Source of the DNA: Lachnospiraceae bacterium
GTDB lineage: Bacteria > Bacillota > Clostridia > Lachnospirales > Lachnospiraceae
Length of the DNA stretch: 42,384 bases
Assembly (NCBI GenBank): GCA_009774145.1
Contig: VSND01000036.1
Location: 1-42,384 of the forward strand
Direction of reading: 5' to 3'
A program made the translations under genes and the position numbers. How positions within the stretch are numbered: position 1 is the first letter of the stretch; each line of letters begins with the position of its first letter. A model generated the notes under the pieces. It was not told where the DNA came from and did no database searches. It saw nothing but the letters and a program-made list of their open reading frames with translations. Below are positions 41,593 through 42,384 of this stretch, one piece after another.

Positions 41593-42384
41593 TTGGATAA
41601 GTACGAATATCGCCTGAAAGCAGAGCAGATAGAGAAACTGGTTAAGAAGAAGGACTATGCGGGAGCGGCAAAGATTGCAGACACCATCGACTGGCGGCGT
41701 GTCAAGAATGTGAATATGCTGTATATAGTCAGCGAGATCTATGAGGCAACAGAGCGATACGGAGAATGTATGGAGATTCTGGATATCGCATATGACCGTG
41801 CGCCGGTGGGACGCATGCTGCTGTACCGGATGACGGAAGTCTGCACCAAAATGAATAATTTTGATGAGGCCATTGCGCTGTATCGGGAATTTGTCAAGGT
41901 GGCGCCGCACGATCAGAGCCGTTATATTCTGAAATACCAGATCTATCGGGAACGGGGTTCGAGTCTGGAAGATCAGATCAAAATATTAAACGAATATAAA
42001 ACACATGAGTATCAGGAAAAGTGGGCGTACGAGCTTGCCGCACTGTATGATGAGGCGGGGATGCAGGAAGAGTGTGTCCGGGAATGCGACGAGCTGATCC
42101 TCTGGTTCAGCGAAGGCGAATATGTGGCAAAGGCGCTGAAGTTAAAACAGAAGTATGAACCGCTGACAGAAGCGCAGAAGGAGAAGTATCATTCTGAAGT
42201 AAAAGGCGCGCCTGCTTCCATAGGCGGGGATGATTTTGAAGAGCCGGAGGTGACGGAGTTTGATCCGGGCAGATTCAACACGATGAATCTGCAGGCGGAG
42301 CTGGCCGGAAATCTGGACGAGCTGTTGCAGGAGGATGCGACGATTGACCTGCCGGATCTTGGCTTCGGCGAAGCGCCGCCGGAG
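41593..42384 (+). CDS. TPR-like protein of unknown function, 5' part (264 codons, cut by window edge)
   Basis: A TTG start at 41593 gives MDKYEYRLKAEQIEKLVKKKDYAGAAKIADTIDWRRV, then a series of helix pairs with TPR-like spacing (VSEIYEATERYGECMEILDIAY, MTEVCTKMNNFDEAIALYREFVKVAPHD, YELAALYDEAGMQEECVRECDEL). An acidic region follows (DDFEEPEVTEFDPG). The frame stays open to the end. I recall this beginning from large Lachnospiraceae proteins that continue into an ATPase-like part, but that part is outside the window. The ribosome-binding site is weak (GGGG at 41579-41582), so the start could be wrong. Confidence 0.7.
   Translation, partial: MDKYEYRLKAEQIEKLVKKKDYAGAAKIADTIDWRRVKNVNMLYIVSEIYEATERYGECMEILDIAYDRAPVGRMLLYRMTEVCTKMNNFDEAIALYREFVKVAPHDQSRYILKYQIYRERGSSLEDQIKILNEYKTHEYQEKWAYELAALYDEAGMQEECVRECDELILWFSEGEYVAKALKLKQKYEPLTEAQKEKYHSEVKGAPASIGGDDFEEPEVTEFDPGRFNTMNLQAELAGNLDELLQEDATIDLPDLGFGEAPPE

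Overview
The window looks like chromosome of a spore-forming gut Lachnospiraceae (Clostridia). The evidence is moderate-GC genes with strong AGGAGG ribosome-binding sites, a SpoVA-type sporulation gene, an HPr-like protein, a LivJHMGF operon, a MBOAT/DUF4358/DHHW cassette, and LytS/YesN-type two-component proteins beside XylF-type sugar-binding proteins. The species cannot be fixed from sequence alone. No rRNA, CRISPR array, phage or complete insertion sequence was seen.

Left third (1-18 kb). A truncated BlaI/MecI-type repressor diverges from two unrecognised exported proteins. Then comes a pentose/aldose locus: a LacI-family repressor (minus strand) diverges from a xylulokinase-like kinase, a small membrane protein, a DUF4867 protein and an L-fucose/L-arabinose isomerase-family enzyme. 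Two near-identical operators sit at the two divergent promoters. Next is a tightly overlapped sensing operon: membrane-anchored sugar-binding protein, LytS/YesM-like kinase, YesN-like AraC regulator and a second XylF-type lipoprotein. A low-GC scar with a gene remnant separates it from a complete XylF-XylG-XylH-type ABC importer. The whole reads as sense, import, isomerise, phosphorylate for a pentose-like sugar.

Middle (18-33 kb). An HPr-like protein with His15 and Ser46, a divergent Rpn/PD-(D/E)XK-like protein, a DUF4358-MBOAT-DHHW polymer O-acetylation cassette, a CwlO-like NlpC/P60 hydrolase, the LivJHMGF branched-chain amino-acid importer, an Amidase_3 amidase, a cold-shock protein (minus), an M23 peptidase, a compact amidohydrolase and a HAD phosphatase (minus).

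Right (33-42 kb). SfsA and MutY, UDP-galactopyranose mutase, a GT2 glycosyltransferase whose 3' end overlaps a convergent PAP2 gene, an XRE membrane regulator, QueT behind a structured leader that may be a preQ1 riboswitch, SpoVAE-like protein (minus), tRNA-Glu(CTC), a DegV protein and the start of a TPR-like protein.

The most unusual feature is a structured repeat present twice in opposite orientation (22360-22592 and 33113-33299). It has 22-bp terminal inverted repeats and internal hairpins whose arms differ between copies while pairing is kept. It also carries a 46-bp hairpin module, single in one copy and doubled in the other. One copy supplies the C-terminus of the DHHW gene.
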